39,436 nucleotides of DNA from an uncultured Eubacterium sp. (GCA_949959185.1 CATLIX010000032.1:1-39436), one strand, 5' to 3'. Shown: positions 7,209 through 16,457, numbered from the stretch's first letter. The notes: generated by a model from the letters alone, not told the origin. Numbers and translations are program-made.

Positions 7209-8600
7209 ATGGGAGCAAATTCTGAATCTTCGGTCCGGCCTTTTGGCATGAAGGACAAAATCGGATATATGTTCGGTGATTTCGGAAATGATTTCACATT
7301 TATTTTATCTTCCAGCTTTATGCTGAAATTTTATACGGATGTGATGGGGATCAGTGCCGGTCTTGTGGGCGGTCTTATGATGGCGGCCCGGTTTATCGAC
7401 GCTTTTACCGATGTAACCATGGGGCAGATTGTGGACCGCTCCAGACCCACCAAAGACGGAAAATTCCGTCCCTGGATAAAGCGGATATGTGGTCCGGTGG
7501 CCATTGCTTCGTTTTTGATTTATCAGTCGGCTTTTGCAGATATGGCGTATGGATTTAAGGTGTTCTGGATGGCTGTCACCTACATACTGTGGGGCTCCAT
7601 CTTTTACACCGCTGTGAATATCCCTTATGGTTCCATGGCTTCCGCCATATCGCCGGATCCCAAACACCGGGCAGAGCTGTCCACCTGGAGAACCATCGGG
7701 GCTACGCTGGCGGGACTTGTAATCGGCGTGGGTACGCCGCTGTTTGCCTTTGAGACAGTGAATGGAAATACGGTTCTTTCCGGGCCACGTATGACCATAA
7801 TTGCAGGGGTGTTCAGTGTGCTGGCTATTCTCTGTTACCTGCTCTGTTTTAACCTGGTGCGGGAACGCGTGGACGTGCCGGCCAACAACCAGAAGCTGGA
7901 AATCGGAAAACTGCTGAAAAGTCTGGTGACGAACCAGTCCCTGCTGGGCATTATTGCGGCAGCCATTGCCCTGCTTCTGGCTCAGCTTACCATGCAGGGA
8001 ATGGCGGGATTTGTATTTCCCAATTTTTACGGAAGCCCTGAGGCACAGTCGGCGTCCACACTGGCAGGCTCCATTGCGGTGCTGGCAATCTGTGCGCCGC
8101 TGGCGGTAAAACTGTCCACCCAATTCGGAAAAAAAGAACTGTCCATTGCCTCCTGCCTGGTTTCGGCGGCGGTTTTTCTCCTCTGCTTCCTTGTCCATCC
8201 GGCAAATCCTTTCGTATATGTGGGATTTTTTACGGTAGCTTATGTGGGAATGGGATTTTTCAATACCATTATATGGGCCATGATTACAGACGTGATTGAC
8301 GATGCGGAAGTAAAAAATAATGTGCGGGAGGACGGAACCATTTATGCGGTGTACTCCTTTGCAAGAAAAGTGGGACAGGCCCTTTCTTCCGGTCTGACCG
8401 GAGTGCTTCTTGCCATGATTGGCTATACTCAGGCCACAGCCTTTGACCCGGATGTGACGGAGGGGATTTTCAAAATGTCCTGTATTGCTCCGGCCATCGG
8501 TTTTGTGCTGGTTGCTCTCTGCCTCTGGTTTATCTATCCTCTGAATAAGAGACGGGTGGAAGAAAACGTGGCGGAACTGGCCCGGCGTCATAAGGGATAA
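7209..8600 (+). CDS. GPH-family (MelB-like) glucuronide/sugar:cation symporter
   Basis: A 463-residue, 12-helix membrane transporter of the glycoside-pentoside-hexuronide family within the MFS fold. Diagnostic features are the N-terminal KIGYMFGDFGNDF, the loop GQIVDRSRPTKDGKFRPW after helix 2, and MITDVIDDAEVKNN late in the protein. Family members such as UidB and MelB import glycosides with H+ or Na+. Placed 63 nt after the glucuronidase gene, it most likely imports intact glucuronides for the cytoplasmic enzyme. The start has GAGAGGG upstream. Cation choice and exact substrate cannot be read from the sequence. Confidence 0.88.
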   Translation: MGANSESSVRPFGMKDKIGYMFGDFGNDFTFILSSSFMLKFYTDVMGISAGLVGGLMMAARFIDAFTDVTMGQIVDRSRPTKDGKFRPWIKRICGPVAIASFLIYQSAFADMAYGFKVFWMAVTYILWGSIFYTAVNIPYGSMASAISPDPKHRAELSTWRTIGATLAGLVIGVGTPLFAFETVNGNTVLSGPRMTIIAGVFSVLAILCYLLCFNLVRERVDVPANNQKLEIGKLLKSLVTNQSLLGIIAAAIALLLAQLTMQGMAGFVFPNFYGSPEAQSASTLAGSIAVLAICAPLAVKLSTQFGKKELSIASCLVSAAVFLLCFLVHPANPFVYVGFFTVAYVGMGFFNTIIWAMITDVIDDAEVKNNVREDGTIYAVYSFARKVGQALSSGLTGVLLAMIGYTQATAFDPDVTEGIFKMSCIAPAIGFVLVALCLWFIYPLNKRRVEENVAELARRHKG

Positions 8601-8609
8601 GGAGGAATC

Positions 8610-9458
8610 ATGTCAGATAAACGTTCAGATTATGTAAAACGGAATGATTTCCTCATCTGTGTGGACAGCGACGGCTGCGCCATGGATACCATGAATATCA
8701 AGCATTTCCGGTGTTTCGGCCCGTGCATGGTGGCAGAGTGGGGACTGGAACCATGGCGGGAGGCAATTCTGGAGCGTTGGAATGAAATCAACCTCTACAC
8801 CATGACCAGGGGAATCAACCGTTTCAAAGGACTGGCAAAAGCCCTGAGGGAGATACAGGAAACATACTGTGAAATTGAAGAACTGGAAACCCTGGAGCAG
8901 TGGGTGGAAGAAACACCGGAGCTGTCCAATGAGGCTCTGAGAAATAAAATTGCGGAGGCGGACAGTGTCTGTCTCCGAAAAGCCCTTTCCTGGAGCTGTT
9001 CCGTAAATCAGTCTGTGGAAGAACTGGATGAAGCTGAAAAACAGCCTTTTCCGGGGGTAAAAGAGGCATTAAAAGAGGCATATCAGATTGCAGATGTTGC
9101 CGTGGTGTCCAGCGCCAATCCGGAAGCGGTGATGAAGGAGTGGGAGACGCACGGGCTTCTGGATTACACGGACGTGGTTCTGGCTCAGGATTCCGGCAGT
9201 AAATCATACTGTATCAGCCGGCTTTTAAAACGGGGTTATGCACCGGAGAAGGTGCTGATGTGCGGAGACGCGCCGGGAGATCTGGAGGCTGCAAAACAGA
9301 ACGGCGTCTGTTTTTATCCCATTCTGGCAGACCGGGAGGCGGAGAGCTGGGAGGAATTTCGGGAAACCGGACTGAAACATTTACTGGAGCAGACTTACAG
9401 CGGACCGTATCAGAGGGAAAAAACAGAGCAGTTTCTTATGAGATTAAAGGAGGATTAA
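8610..9458 (+). CDS. HAD-superfamily hydrolase
   Basis: A 282-residue cytoplasmic hydrolase with motif I DSDGC (Asp19 nucleophile, Asp21 acid), motif II around VVSSAN, a lysine in SGSKSYC, and motif IV GDAPGDLEAA. The ~130-residue insertion after motif I forms a helical cap, as in phosphoglycolate-phosphatase-like proteins. AGGAGG precedes the ATG 9 nt after the transporter stop, and the GH3 gene follows 4 nt after its own stop, so it is firmly within the operon. No HAD phosphatase step belongs to the standard glucuronate route. It may dephosphorylate a sugar phosphate that builds up, or act on an unlisted intermediate; the substrate is unknown. Confidence 0.8.
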   Translation: MSDKRSDYVKRNDFLICVDSDGCAMDTMNIKHFRCFGPCMVAEWGLEPWREAILERWNEINLYTMTRGINRFKGLAKALREIQETYCEIEELETLEQWVEETPELSNEALRNKIAEADSVCLRKALSWSCSVNQSVEELDEAEKQPFPGVKEALKEAYQIADVAVVSSANPEAVMKEWETHGLLDYTDVVLAQDSGSKSYCISRLLKRGYAPEKVLMCGDAPGDLEAAKQNGVCFYPILADREAESWEEFRETGLKHLLEQTYSGPYQREKTEQFLMRLKED

Positions 9459-9462
9459 ACTT

Positions 9463-11235
9463 ATGGTAGATATGAAAGCAAAGCCTTTTTACCTGTCAGA
9501 GGAGGACTGCAGGTGGGTGGAGGATACCATTGCAGATATGACGGTGGATGAAAAAATCGGCCAGTTATTTTTCAATATGGGTTCCAGCCGGGAGGAAGAT
9601 TATCTGAAAATGACGGTGAAGGATTATCACATCGGCGGAATCCGGTACAATCCGGGAACGTCAGATGAAATTTATGAGCAGAACCGGATTTTACAGGAAA
9701 ACAGCAAAATTCCCCTGATTATTGCCTGCAATACGGAAAACGGCGGAGACGGTGCCTGCACCGACGGAACCACCATCGGAAGCCAGACGAAAATTGCCGC
9801 TACCGGAAATGCGGAATATGCTTATCAGCTTGGATATATGTCCAACAGGGAAGCGGCGGCTGTGGGCTGCAACCTTTCCTTTGCGCCGGTCAGCGATATT
9901 CTGTATAACTGGGAAAATCCGGTGATTGGTCTGCGTACGTACGGAAATGACCCGAAACGGGTGGCTGAACTGACAGAAGCCTACATGGAAGGGGCCCATG
10001 CGAATCCGGGGTTCTGCTGCGCAGCCAAACATTTTCCGGGAGACGGGCTGGATTTCCGCGACCAGCACGTGGCCAACAGCGTGAACTCCATGAGCTGTAA
10101 GGAATGGGACGAGACCTTTGGTATGGTGTATCAGAATCTGATTGACAACGGGCTGGAAGCCATTATGGCGGGACATATTATGCAGCCGGCCTATGCAAGG
10201 CATTTTAATCCGAATCTCACCGATGATGAGATGATGCCGGCCACATTATCCCCGGAGCTGATACAGGGCCTTCTTCGGGAAAAGCTGGGCTTTAACGGCA
10301 TGGTACTGACAGATGCTTCCCATATGGTGGGCCTTACCTGCCGTATGAAGCGCAGTGATGTGCTTCCGGCCGCTATTGCAGCCGGTGTTGACATGTTCCT
10401 GTTCTTCAATGAGATGGAAGAAGATTTTGCCAGCATGAAGCAGGGCTATCTGGACGGGAGAATTACAGAGGAACGTCTGGATGACGCCCTGCATCGGATT
10501 CTGGCGCTGAAAGCCCATATGGGGCTTCACATAAGGGCGAAGACAGAGCTTATGCCGCCCGGAGAAAAGATCCATGAAATCGTGGGCTGCAAGGCTCATA
10601 AGGAAATGCAGGAAGAAATTTCCGATAAGGCCATTACGCTGGTGAAATATAAGGACAAACATGTGCTGCCCGTTACCCCCCAGCGTTATAAACGGATTAT
10701 GATTGTCTATGTGAAGGGCCTGTCCGCGCCGGGAATCGGGGCATTTTTTGCAGCGAAAAAATCTCCCGCGGAGGTACTGAAAGAAAAGCTGTGTGCCCAG
10801 GGATTTGACGCATTTATCTATGAAAGCCCCATAGAACAGATGCAGAAAAAAATGCAGGCCGGAGAGAAGCCTGATATCAACATGTATTTTGCGGGGAAAA
10901 CCCCCATTAAAGAATTCCGGGAACGTCAGGATCTGATTATTACTCTGGTGGATATTCCCGGAGGTTTCCAGCCTGTTGCCCGTCCTGCATTCGGCATGAC
11001 AAAGGGCGGCGGGGAGATTCCCTGGTATGTATTTGAGCTTCCGGTGGTGGTAGTGGGAGTACAGCACCCCTTTGTGCTGGCGGATATCCCCCAGGCCAGA
11101 ACCTATATCAATACCTATGACAGCAAAGAGCCTACGCTGGACGCTCTGGTGGCAAAACTGATGGCAGGGGAAGAAGCATTTACCGGAACAGATCCGGTGG
11201 ATTCCTTCTGCGGGCTTTTTGACACACGGATTTAG
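9463..11235 (+). CDS. Glycoside hydrolase family 3, NagZ-like (possible beta-N-acetylhexosaminidase)
   Basis: A 590-residue GH3 enzyme with a TIM barrel (~10-355) and a C-terminal alpha/beta domain (~390-590). KHFPGDGLDFRDQH contains an Asp200-x-His202 pair at the position of the Asp-His acid/base dyad of NagZ-type N-acetylglucosaminidases. The nucleophile is Asp284 in VLTDASHM. The Asp-His pair sets it apart from GH3 beta-glucosidases, which use a distant Glu. The second residue of the usual GHG is replaced (GDG), so substrate could differ from NagZ. No signal peptide is seen. The ATG at 9463 follows AAAGGAGG by 9 nt. Its place between a glucuronidase and the uronate pathway suggests it trims oligosaccharides containing both sugars. 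Confidence 0.8.
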   Translation: MVDMKAKPFYLSEEDCRWVEDTIADMTVDEKIGQLFFNMGSSREEDYLKMTVKDYHIGGIRYNPGTSDEIYEQNRILQENSKIPLIIACNTENGGDGACTDGTTIGSQTKIAATGNAEYAYQLGYMSNREAAAVGCNLSFAPVSDILYNWENPVIGLRTYGNDPKRVAELTEAYMEGAHANPGFCCAAKHFPGDGLDFRDQHVANSVNSMSCKEWDETFGMVYQNLIDNGLEAIMAGHIMQPAYARHFNPNLTDDEMMPATLSPELIQGLLREKLGFNGMVLTDASHMVGLTCRMKRSDVLPAAIAAGVDMFLFFNEMEEDFASMKQGYLDGRITEERLDDALHRILALKAHMGLHIRAKTELMPPGEKIHEIVGCKAHKEMQEEISDKAITLVKYKDKHVLPVTPQRYKRIMIVYVKGLSAPGIGAFFAAKKSPAEVLKEKLCAQGFDAFIYESPIEQMQKKMQAGEKPDINMYFAGKTPIKEFRERQDLIITLVDIPGGFQPVARPAFGMTKGGGEIPWYVFELPVVVVGVQHPFVLADIPQARTYINTYDSKEPTLDALVAKLMAGEEAFTGTDPVDSFCGLFDTRI

Positions 11236-11254
11236 CAGGGAAAGGAGGGATATT

Positions 11255-12325
11255 ATGCAGATGACATTTCGCTGGTATGGGGAAGGGAACGACAGCATTA
11301 CCCAGGAGCAGATTAAACAGATTCCCGGTGTGACCGGGCTGGTGTGGGCATTGCATGGCAAAGCGGCGGGAGAGGTCTGGGAAGTGGATGAAATCGAGAA
11401 CATGCGCCGGCAGATTGAGGGATATGGTTTTAACATGGATGTGGTGGAAAGTGTCAACGTCCATGATGATATCAAAATCGGCCTGCCTTCCCGCGACCAT
11501 TATATAGAAAATTATAAACAGACACTGCGCAACCTTTCCCGGTTCGGTGTGAAAGTGGTGACCTATAATTTTATGCCGATTTTCGACTGGACCAGGACAG
11601 ATTTGTTCCATCCCATGGAGGACGGTTCCACCGCATTGTTTTATGAAAAAGCCAAAATTCAGGAAGATTATAAAGAGATGGCGGATTATATTCTGAAAAA
11701 TCTGCATGGAATGACATTTCCAGGCTGGGAGCCGGAGCGTATGGCCAGACTGGACGAACTGTTTGAGGCCTATCGTCCCGTGACAAAAGAAAAACTCTGG
11801 GAAAATCTGAAATATTTCCTGGAGGCCATTATGCCCACCTGCCATGAGACAGGCATTAAGATGGCTATTCATCAGGACGATCCGCCCTGGGATATTTTCG
11901 GCCTTCCCAGGCTGCTGGTGGATAAGGAATCCATCGGCCGCCTGCTGTCTATGGTAGACGACGACCATAACTGCCTGTGCCTGTGTTCCGGCTCCCTGGG
12001 AGCAAACCAGGAGAACAATGTGCCGGATATTATCCGTTCTTACTGTGACCGGATTGCCTTTGCCCACATCCGCAACGTGAAGCATTTTCCCAATGGAGAT
12101 TTTACTGAGGCTTCCCACCGGGACTGTGACGGAGATGTGGGAATTCTGGAAATTATGCGGGCCTACCACGACTGCGGATATGACGGATATATCCGCCCCG
12201 ACCATGGCCGTCATATCTGGGGCGAGCAGTGCCGGCCGGGGTACGGCCTGTATGACAGAGCCCTTGGCATTATGTATATGTGGGGCTGCTGGGATATGCT
12301 GGAGCGGGAAGCCGGGAATATATAA
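11255..12325 (+). CDS. uxuA: Mannonate dehydratase
   Basis: Dehydrates D-mannonate to 2-keto-3-deoxygluconate, step three of glucuronate breakdown. The 356-residue length equals that of Gram-positive UxuA. Family stretches seen are MTFRWYGEGND at the start, GLVWALHG, the MAIHQDDPPW metal-site loop, CLCSGSLGA and the C-terminal YDGYIRPDHGR. These supply His, Cys and Asp metal ligands typical of this TIM-barrel enzyme. The ATG at 11255 is preceded by AAAGGAGG; the frame is open further upstream into the GH3 gene, but that start would overlap it without a ribosome-binding site. It is followed 15 nt later by uxaC. Confidence 0.95.
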   Translation: MQMTFRWYGEGNDSITQEQIKQIPGVTGLVWALHGKAAGEVWEVDEIENMRRQIEGYGFNMDVVESVNVHDDIKIGLPSRDHYIENYKQTLRNLSRFGVKVVTYNFMPIFDWTRTDLFHPMEDGSTALFYEKAKIQEDYKEMADYILKNLHGMTFPGWEPERMARLDELFEAYRPVTKEKLWENLKYFLEAIMPTCHETGIKMAIHQDDPPWDIFGLPRLLVDKESIGRLLSMVDDDHNCLCLCSGSLGANQENNVPDIIRSYCDRIAFAHIRNVKHFPNGDFTEASHRDCDGDVGILEIMRAYHDCGYDGYIRPDHGRHIWGEQCRPGYGLYDRALGIMYMWGCWDMLEREAGNI

Positions 12326-12340
12326 AAGGAGAAAAGCAAT

Positions 12341-13738
12341 ATGAGGACATTTATGGATGAAAATTTTCTGCTGTCAACTTCCACAGCGGAACAGCTTTAT
12401 CACGAGACAGCGGAAAAACTTCCCATCCTTGATTATCACTGCCATATCAGCCCCAGGGAAATTGCAGAGGATCGGAAATTTGAAAATATCGCCCGGCTCT
12501 GGCTGGGCGGCGACCACTATAAATGGCGGGTGATGCGGGCCGGGGGAATTACCGAGGATAAAATTACCGGGGATGCTCCGGATTTGGAAAAATTCCGGGC
12601 TTTTGCCGGTGTTATGCCGAAACTTATGGGCAACCCCATTTATCACTGGAGCCATCTGGAACTTCGGCGGGTATTTGGAATTACGGATTTGCTGACCCCG
12701 GAATCTGCGGATGATATTTACGATTGCTGCAACGAAATCCTGAAGGGGTATTCTCCCCGTTCCCTGATGAAAAAATTCAATGTGCGGGCCATCTGTACCA
12801 CGGACGACCCACTGGACAGCCTGATATATCACGATAAAATTAAGGCAGATTCCGCCATGGATATCAGAGTGCTTCCGGCGTTCCGGCCGGATGGGGCGGT
12901 CAGTATTGACAAACCGGGATTTGCAGAATATATCCGGAAACTGTCGGCAGTGACAGGACGTAAGCTCGCCACCGCAGAAGATGTGGTGGAAGCCCTGGGC
13001 GACCGCATGGATTACTTTGAGGCCCATGGATGTCTGTGTGCAGACCATGGACTGGATTACTGTATGTTTGAAAAGCCGGACAGAATGGAGGCGAACCGGG
13101 CTTTCTCCATGGCCATGGAAGGTATCTGCCCGGAGCGGAAGCCGGGAGACGCCTATAAGACGCTGGTTACCATTGGATGCGCTGTAAAATATGCCCGGAA
13201 GAACTGGGTCATGCAGATTCATTTCGGATGCCTGAGAAATACCAGAAAGGCTCAGTTTGACCGTCTCGGCCCGGATACGGGATATGACGCAGTCAACAGT
13301 CAGTCCGGCGTGGAACATGTGGCGCCCCTGTTAAATGCTTTCGAAGAATACGGGGATCTGCCCAAAACCATTCTCTATTCCCTGAATCCTGCGGATAATA
13401 CAGCCCTTGCCACCATTATGGCGTGTTTTCAGGGCGGAGGCACACCGGGGAAAATCCAGCAGGGCAGCGCCTGGTGGTTTAACGATAACCGTCATGGAAT
13501 GCGCAGCCAGCTTACGGAACTGGCGGCCAACGGGGTACTGGGCTGCTTTGTGGGAATGCTGACGGATTCCCGCTCTTTTCTGAGCTATACCCGTCATGAA
13601 TATTTCCGCCGGGTGCTCTGCGAACTGGTGGGAGAATGGGTGGAAAGCGGCCAGTATCCTGCAGACGGGAAGGAGCTGGAGCGGCTTATCCGGAATCTGT
13701 GTTATCAGAACACATTGGATTATTTCGGGTTTTGGTAA
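12341..13738 (+). CDS. uxaC: Glucuronate isomerase
   Basis: Isomerises D-glucuronate to D-fructuronate, and galacturonate to tagaturonate, the entry step of the pathway. The 465-residue protein has the amidohydrolase-like hallmarks of UxaC: the N-terminal DYHCHISPREIAED, RLWLGGDHYKWRVMRA, CTTDDPLDS, MQIHFGCLRN and the late SRSFLSYTRHEYFRR. Length matches the family norm of about 465-470. AAAGGAGA precedes the start 15 nt after uxuA. Because the same enzyme serves galacturonate, the operon could in principle take both, but no uxaA/uxaB genes are present. Confidence 0.95.
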   Translation: MRTFMDENFLLSTSTAEQLYHETAEKLPILDYHCHISPREIAEDRKFENIARLWLGGDHYKWRVMRAGGITEDKITGDAPDLEKFRAFAGVMPKLMGNPIYHWSHLELRRVFGITDLLTPESADDIYDCCNEILKGYSPRSLMKKFNVRAICTTDDPLDSLIYHDKIKADSAMDIRVLPAFRPDGAVSIDKPGFAEYIRKLSAVTGRKLATAEDVVEALGDRMDYFEAHGCLCADHGLDYCMFEKPDRMEANRAFSMAMEGICPERKPGDAYKTLVTIGCAVKYARKNWVMQIHFGCLRNTRKAQFDRLGPDTGYDAVNSQSGVEHVAPLLNAFEEYGDLPKTILYSLNPADNTALATIMACFQGGGTPGKIQQGSAWWFNDNRHGMRSQLTELAANGVLGCFVGMLTDSRSFLSYTRHEYFRRVLCELVGEWVESGQYPADGKELERLIRNLCYQNTLDYFGFW

Positions 13739-13777
13739 CAGAACATTTTTGCAGCAGAAAGAAAGGAAACAGAACTT

Positions 13778-14623
13778 ATGTTGGAATTACCATTAAATAT
13801 TGATTTTACCGATAAAGTCGTGGTGGTGACCGGAGCCGGAGGCGTGCTCTGCGGCACCATGGCAAAAGCCTTTGCACAGGCAGGAGCGAAGGTGGCGGCT
13901 CTGGATTTAAACCAGGAAGCGGTGGAGAAGCTGGCGGAAGAATCCGAAGCGGAAGGGTTTATTTTAAGGGGATACAAAGCAAATGTACTGGAGGCGGATG
14001 AACTGGAAAAAGTCCATCAACAGATTCTTTCTGATTTGGGGCCCTGTGACATTCTGATTAATGGGGCAGGCGGAAATAATCCAAAGGCCACCACGGACAA
14101 CGAATATCATCATGAGAGAACAGAAGGGCAGAAAACATTTTTTGATCTGGAACCCGGCGGAGTAGACTTTGTATTTAAGCTGAATTTTCAGGGGACTCTG
14201 CTGCCCGCCCAGGTATTTGCCAGGGATATGGCGGAGCGGGAATCCGGGTGTATCCTGAATATTTCCTCCATGAACGCCTATATCCCTCTGACGAAAATCC
14301 CGGCCTATTCCGGAGCAAAAGCAGCAGTGTCTAATTTTACCCAGTGGCTTGCCACCCATTTTGCCGGGACAGGAATCCGCTGTAATGCCATTGCGCCGGG
14401 ATTTCTGGTGTCAAACCAGAACCGGACACTGCTGTTTCAGGAGGATGGTTCTCCCACGCCCCGTACCAGCAAGATTCTGGCGGGCACGCCCATGAGACGG
14501 TTTGTGGAGGAGAAGGAACTGCTGGGCGCGGTGTTCTTCCTCTGCGACGACTGCGCCGCCAGCGCAATTACCGGCGTGGTGCTGCCCATTGACGCGGGAT
14601 ATTCGGCATATTCCGGCGTGTAA
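13778..14623 (+). CDS. uxuB: Fructuronate reductase (D-mannonate oxidoreductase), SDR type
   Basis: Reduces fructuronate to mannonate with NAD(P)H. The 281-residue protein is a short-chain dehydrogenase: cofactor motif TGAGGVLCGTMA near residue 20, acidic ALDLN after beta-2, INGAGG, and catalytic Tyr177-x3-Lys181 in YSGAK with a preceding serine pair in NISSMN. This is the Bacillus YjmF-like UxuB, unrelated in fold to the long-chain enzyme of enterobacteria. Variations such as the long insert with GGNNPKATTDNEYHHE are typical of this subgroup. Position between uxaC and eda fixes the role. AAAGGAAA precedes the ATG. Confidence 0.92.
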   Translation: MLELPLNIDFTDKVVVVTGAGGVLCGTMAKAFAQAGAKVAALDLNQEAVEKLAEESEAEGFILRGYKANVLEADELEKVHQQILSDLGPCDILINGAGGNNPKATTDNEYHHERTEGQKTFFDLEPGGVDFVFKLNFQGTLLPAQVFARDMAERESGCILNISSMNAYIPLTKIPAYSGAKAAVSNFTQWLATHFAGTGIRCNAIAPGFLVSNQNRTLLFQEDGSPTPRTSKILAGTPMRRFVEEKELLGAVFFLCDDCAASAITGVVLPIDAGYSAYSGV

Positions 14624-14688
14624 ACGGGTTCCCCGGTACAGAATACTGAGAAATCAGAAGGCTGAGATATGAGATTGGAGAAAAAAAT

Positions 14689-15333
14689 ATGAATGAATTT
14701 AACCGGAAAATATCAGAAATCGGCATTGTGCCGGTCATTAAGCTGAACCATCCCGAACGGGACGCCGCTCCTCTGGCAAGGGCGCTCTGCGGGGGAGGAG
14801 TACCTGTTGCGGAGGTAACATTTCGTGCGGCAGGGGCAGATAAGGCCATTCGCCTGATGAAGGAAGCCTGTCCGGAAATGACAGTGGGAGCCGGAACGGT
14901 CACCACAAAAGAGCAGATTGACGATGTGCTGGAAGCCGGCGGGGAATTTATTGTCAGCCCCGGATACGACCAGGAGCTGGTAGATTATGCGGCCAAAAAG
15001 AAGCTGCCCATATTTCCGGGCTGCACCACCCCTACGGATTATCATGCGGCTTTAAAATCAGGCCTTGAACTGATTAAGTTTTTCCCGGCGGAACAGTCCG
15101 GAGGCCTTTCCAAAATCAGGGCCATGAGCGCGCCTTTTCCCATGTTCCGGGTAATGCCCACAGGCGGTATTTCCCTGAAAAATCTGGAGGAATATATGGA
15201 ATCCCCCATTATCGCCGCCTGCGGCGGCTCCTATATGGTGACGGAGGAGTTGATTGACAGCCAGAACTGGGACGAAATTACGAAATTATGTAAAAAGTCC
15301 CGTGAAATTGTGGAGAAAGCCCGCAGACAGTAA
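14689..15333 (+). CDS. eda: KDPG / 4-hydroxy-2-oxoglutarate aldolase
   Basis: Cleaves 2-keto-3-deoxy-6-phosphogluconate to pyruvate and glyceraldehyde-3-phosphate, the last step of the route. The 214-residue class I aldolase shows Glu42 in EVTFR, GAGTV, SPGYD, PGCTTPTD, the Schiff-base Lys130 in IKFFPAE, and the phosphate-binding PTGGIS. Length is normal for the family. It starts 65 nt after uxuB, with TTGGAG upstream of the ATG; no separate terminator is visible in the gap. The glyceraldehyde phosphate it yields can enter the gap-pgk-tpiA section encoded further along. Confidence 0.95.
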   Translation: MNEFNRKISEIGIVPVIKLNHPERDAAPLARALCGGGVPVAEVTFRAAGADKAIRLMKEACPEMTVGAGTVTTKEQIDDVLEAGGEFIVSPGYDQELVDYAAKKKLPIFPGCTTPTDYHAALKSGLELIKFFPAEQSGGLSKIRAMSAPFPMFRVMPTGGISLKNLEEYMESPIIAACGGSYMVTEELIDSQNWDEITKLCKKSREIVEKARRQ

Positions 15334-15377
15334 AGACTGCGGTGAAAAATGAAAATGGAAAAGGAGAAACACCGGAA

Positions 15378-16400
15378 ATGGCAAAAGTGATTACATTTGG
15401 AGAAATTATGCTGCGTCTTGCCCCGGAGGGGTATTATCGTTTTTTCCAGAATGACCGTATGGAAGCTACCTTCGGCGGCGGCGAAGCCAATGTGGCCGTG
15501 TCTCTGGCCAATTACGGAGTGGATACATCATTTGTGACGAAGCTGCCGGAACATGCCATAGGCCAGGCAGCCGTAAACAGCCTGCGCCGGTATGGGGTGG
15601 ATACCTCCGGGATTGTCCGGGGCGGAGAACGGGTAGGCATTTATTTTCTGGAGAAAGGGGCTTCCCAGCGCGGTTCCGTGTGCATTTATGACAGGGCCCG
15701 TTCTGCCCTTCAGATGGCAGCGGTTTCGGATTTTGACTGGGAAACTATTTTCCAGGGAGCAGAGTGGTTCCACTTTACCGGGATTACTCCGGCCCTTGGA
15801 GAAAATCTTGTGGAAATCTGCCGGGAAGCCTGTCGGGCGGCAAAAGCCCAGGGAGTGAAAATTTCCTGCGATTTGAATTATCGGGGGAAGCTCTGGAGCA
15901 GAGAGGAAGCCCGGACAGCCATGACGGACCTCTGCCAGTATGTGGATGTGTGTATTTCCAATGAGGAAGACGCAAAGGATGTGTTTGGCATAGAGGCGGA
16001 GCACACGGATATTTACGGAGGAAAGATCAATAAGGAAGGCTATAAGAGCGTGGCAAAACAGTTAGCGGACAGGTTTGGATTTGAGAAGGTGGCTATTACC
16101 CTGCGCACCTCCATTTCCGCCAGCGATAATGACTGGGCGGCCATGCTTTATGATGGAGAACAATACTGTTTCTCCAGAGAATACCATCTGCATATTACCG
16201 ACAGGGTAGGAGGCGGAGACAGCTTCGGAGGCGGACTGATTTACGGGCTTTTGCATGGAAAAAGCACCCGGGAAGCGGTAGAATTTGCAGTGGCGGCTTC
16301 CGCATTGAAGCATTCCATCGAGGGAGATTATAATCTGGTAACTGTTTCAGAGGTGGAGAAGCTGGCCGGGGGCGACGGTTCCGGAAGAGTGCAGCGGTAA
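15378..16400 (+). CDS. kdgK: 2-keto-3-deoxygluconate kinase (PfkB family)
   Basis: Phosphorylates KDG to KDPG, feeding the aldolase encoded just before it. The 340-residue ribokinase-type protein has the N-terminal substrate motif FGGGEANVAVSLANYG and the C-terminal ATP/anion-hole motif DRVGGGDSFGGG, with Asp281 as catalytic base. The usual GAGD is GGGD here, as in a number of KdgK-like Firmicutes proteins. The ATG at 15378 (MAKVITFGEI) with AAGGAG upstream is preferred; a GTG at 15342 is in frame but would add a non-conserved dozen residues. Last gene of the island, followed by a terminator. Confidence 0.92.
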   Translation: MAKVITFGEIMLRLAPEGYYRFFQNDRMEATFGGGEANVAVSLANYGVDTSFVTKLPEHAIGQAAVNSLRRYGVDTSGIVRGGERVGIYFLEKGASQRGSVCIYDRARSALQMAAVSDFDWETIFQGAEWFHFTGITPALGENLVEICREACRAAKAQGVKISCDLNYRGKLWSREEARTAMTDLCQYVDVCISNEEDAKDVFGIEAEHTDIYGGKINKEGYKSVAKQLADRFGFEKVAITLRTSISASDNDWAAMLYDGEQYCFSREYHLHITDRVGGGDSFGGGLIYGLLHGKSTREAVEFAVAASALKHSIEGDYNLVTVSEVEKLAGGDGSGRVQR

Positions 16401-16457
16401 AAGACGCCGACCTGGCAGTGAAACATGGGAAAACAGAAAAGAAAACTGTGACGGAAG

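Noticed and set aside
7305-8591. Long reverse-strand open frame (428 codons) opposite the sugar symporter
   Set aside because: It is antisense to a clear transporter gene, lacks a ribosome-binding site, and its product is rich in His, Arg and Gln with no recognisable domain, as expected of a shadow frame.
10246-11475. Reverse-strand open frame of 409 codons across GH3 and uxuA
   Set aside because: It crosses two well-supported genes on the other strand and has no family features.
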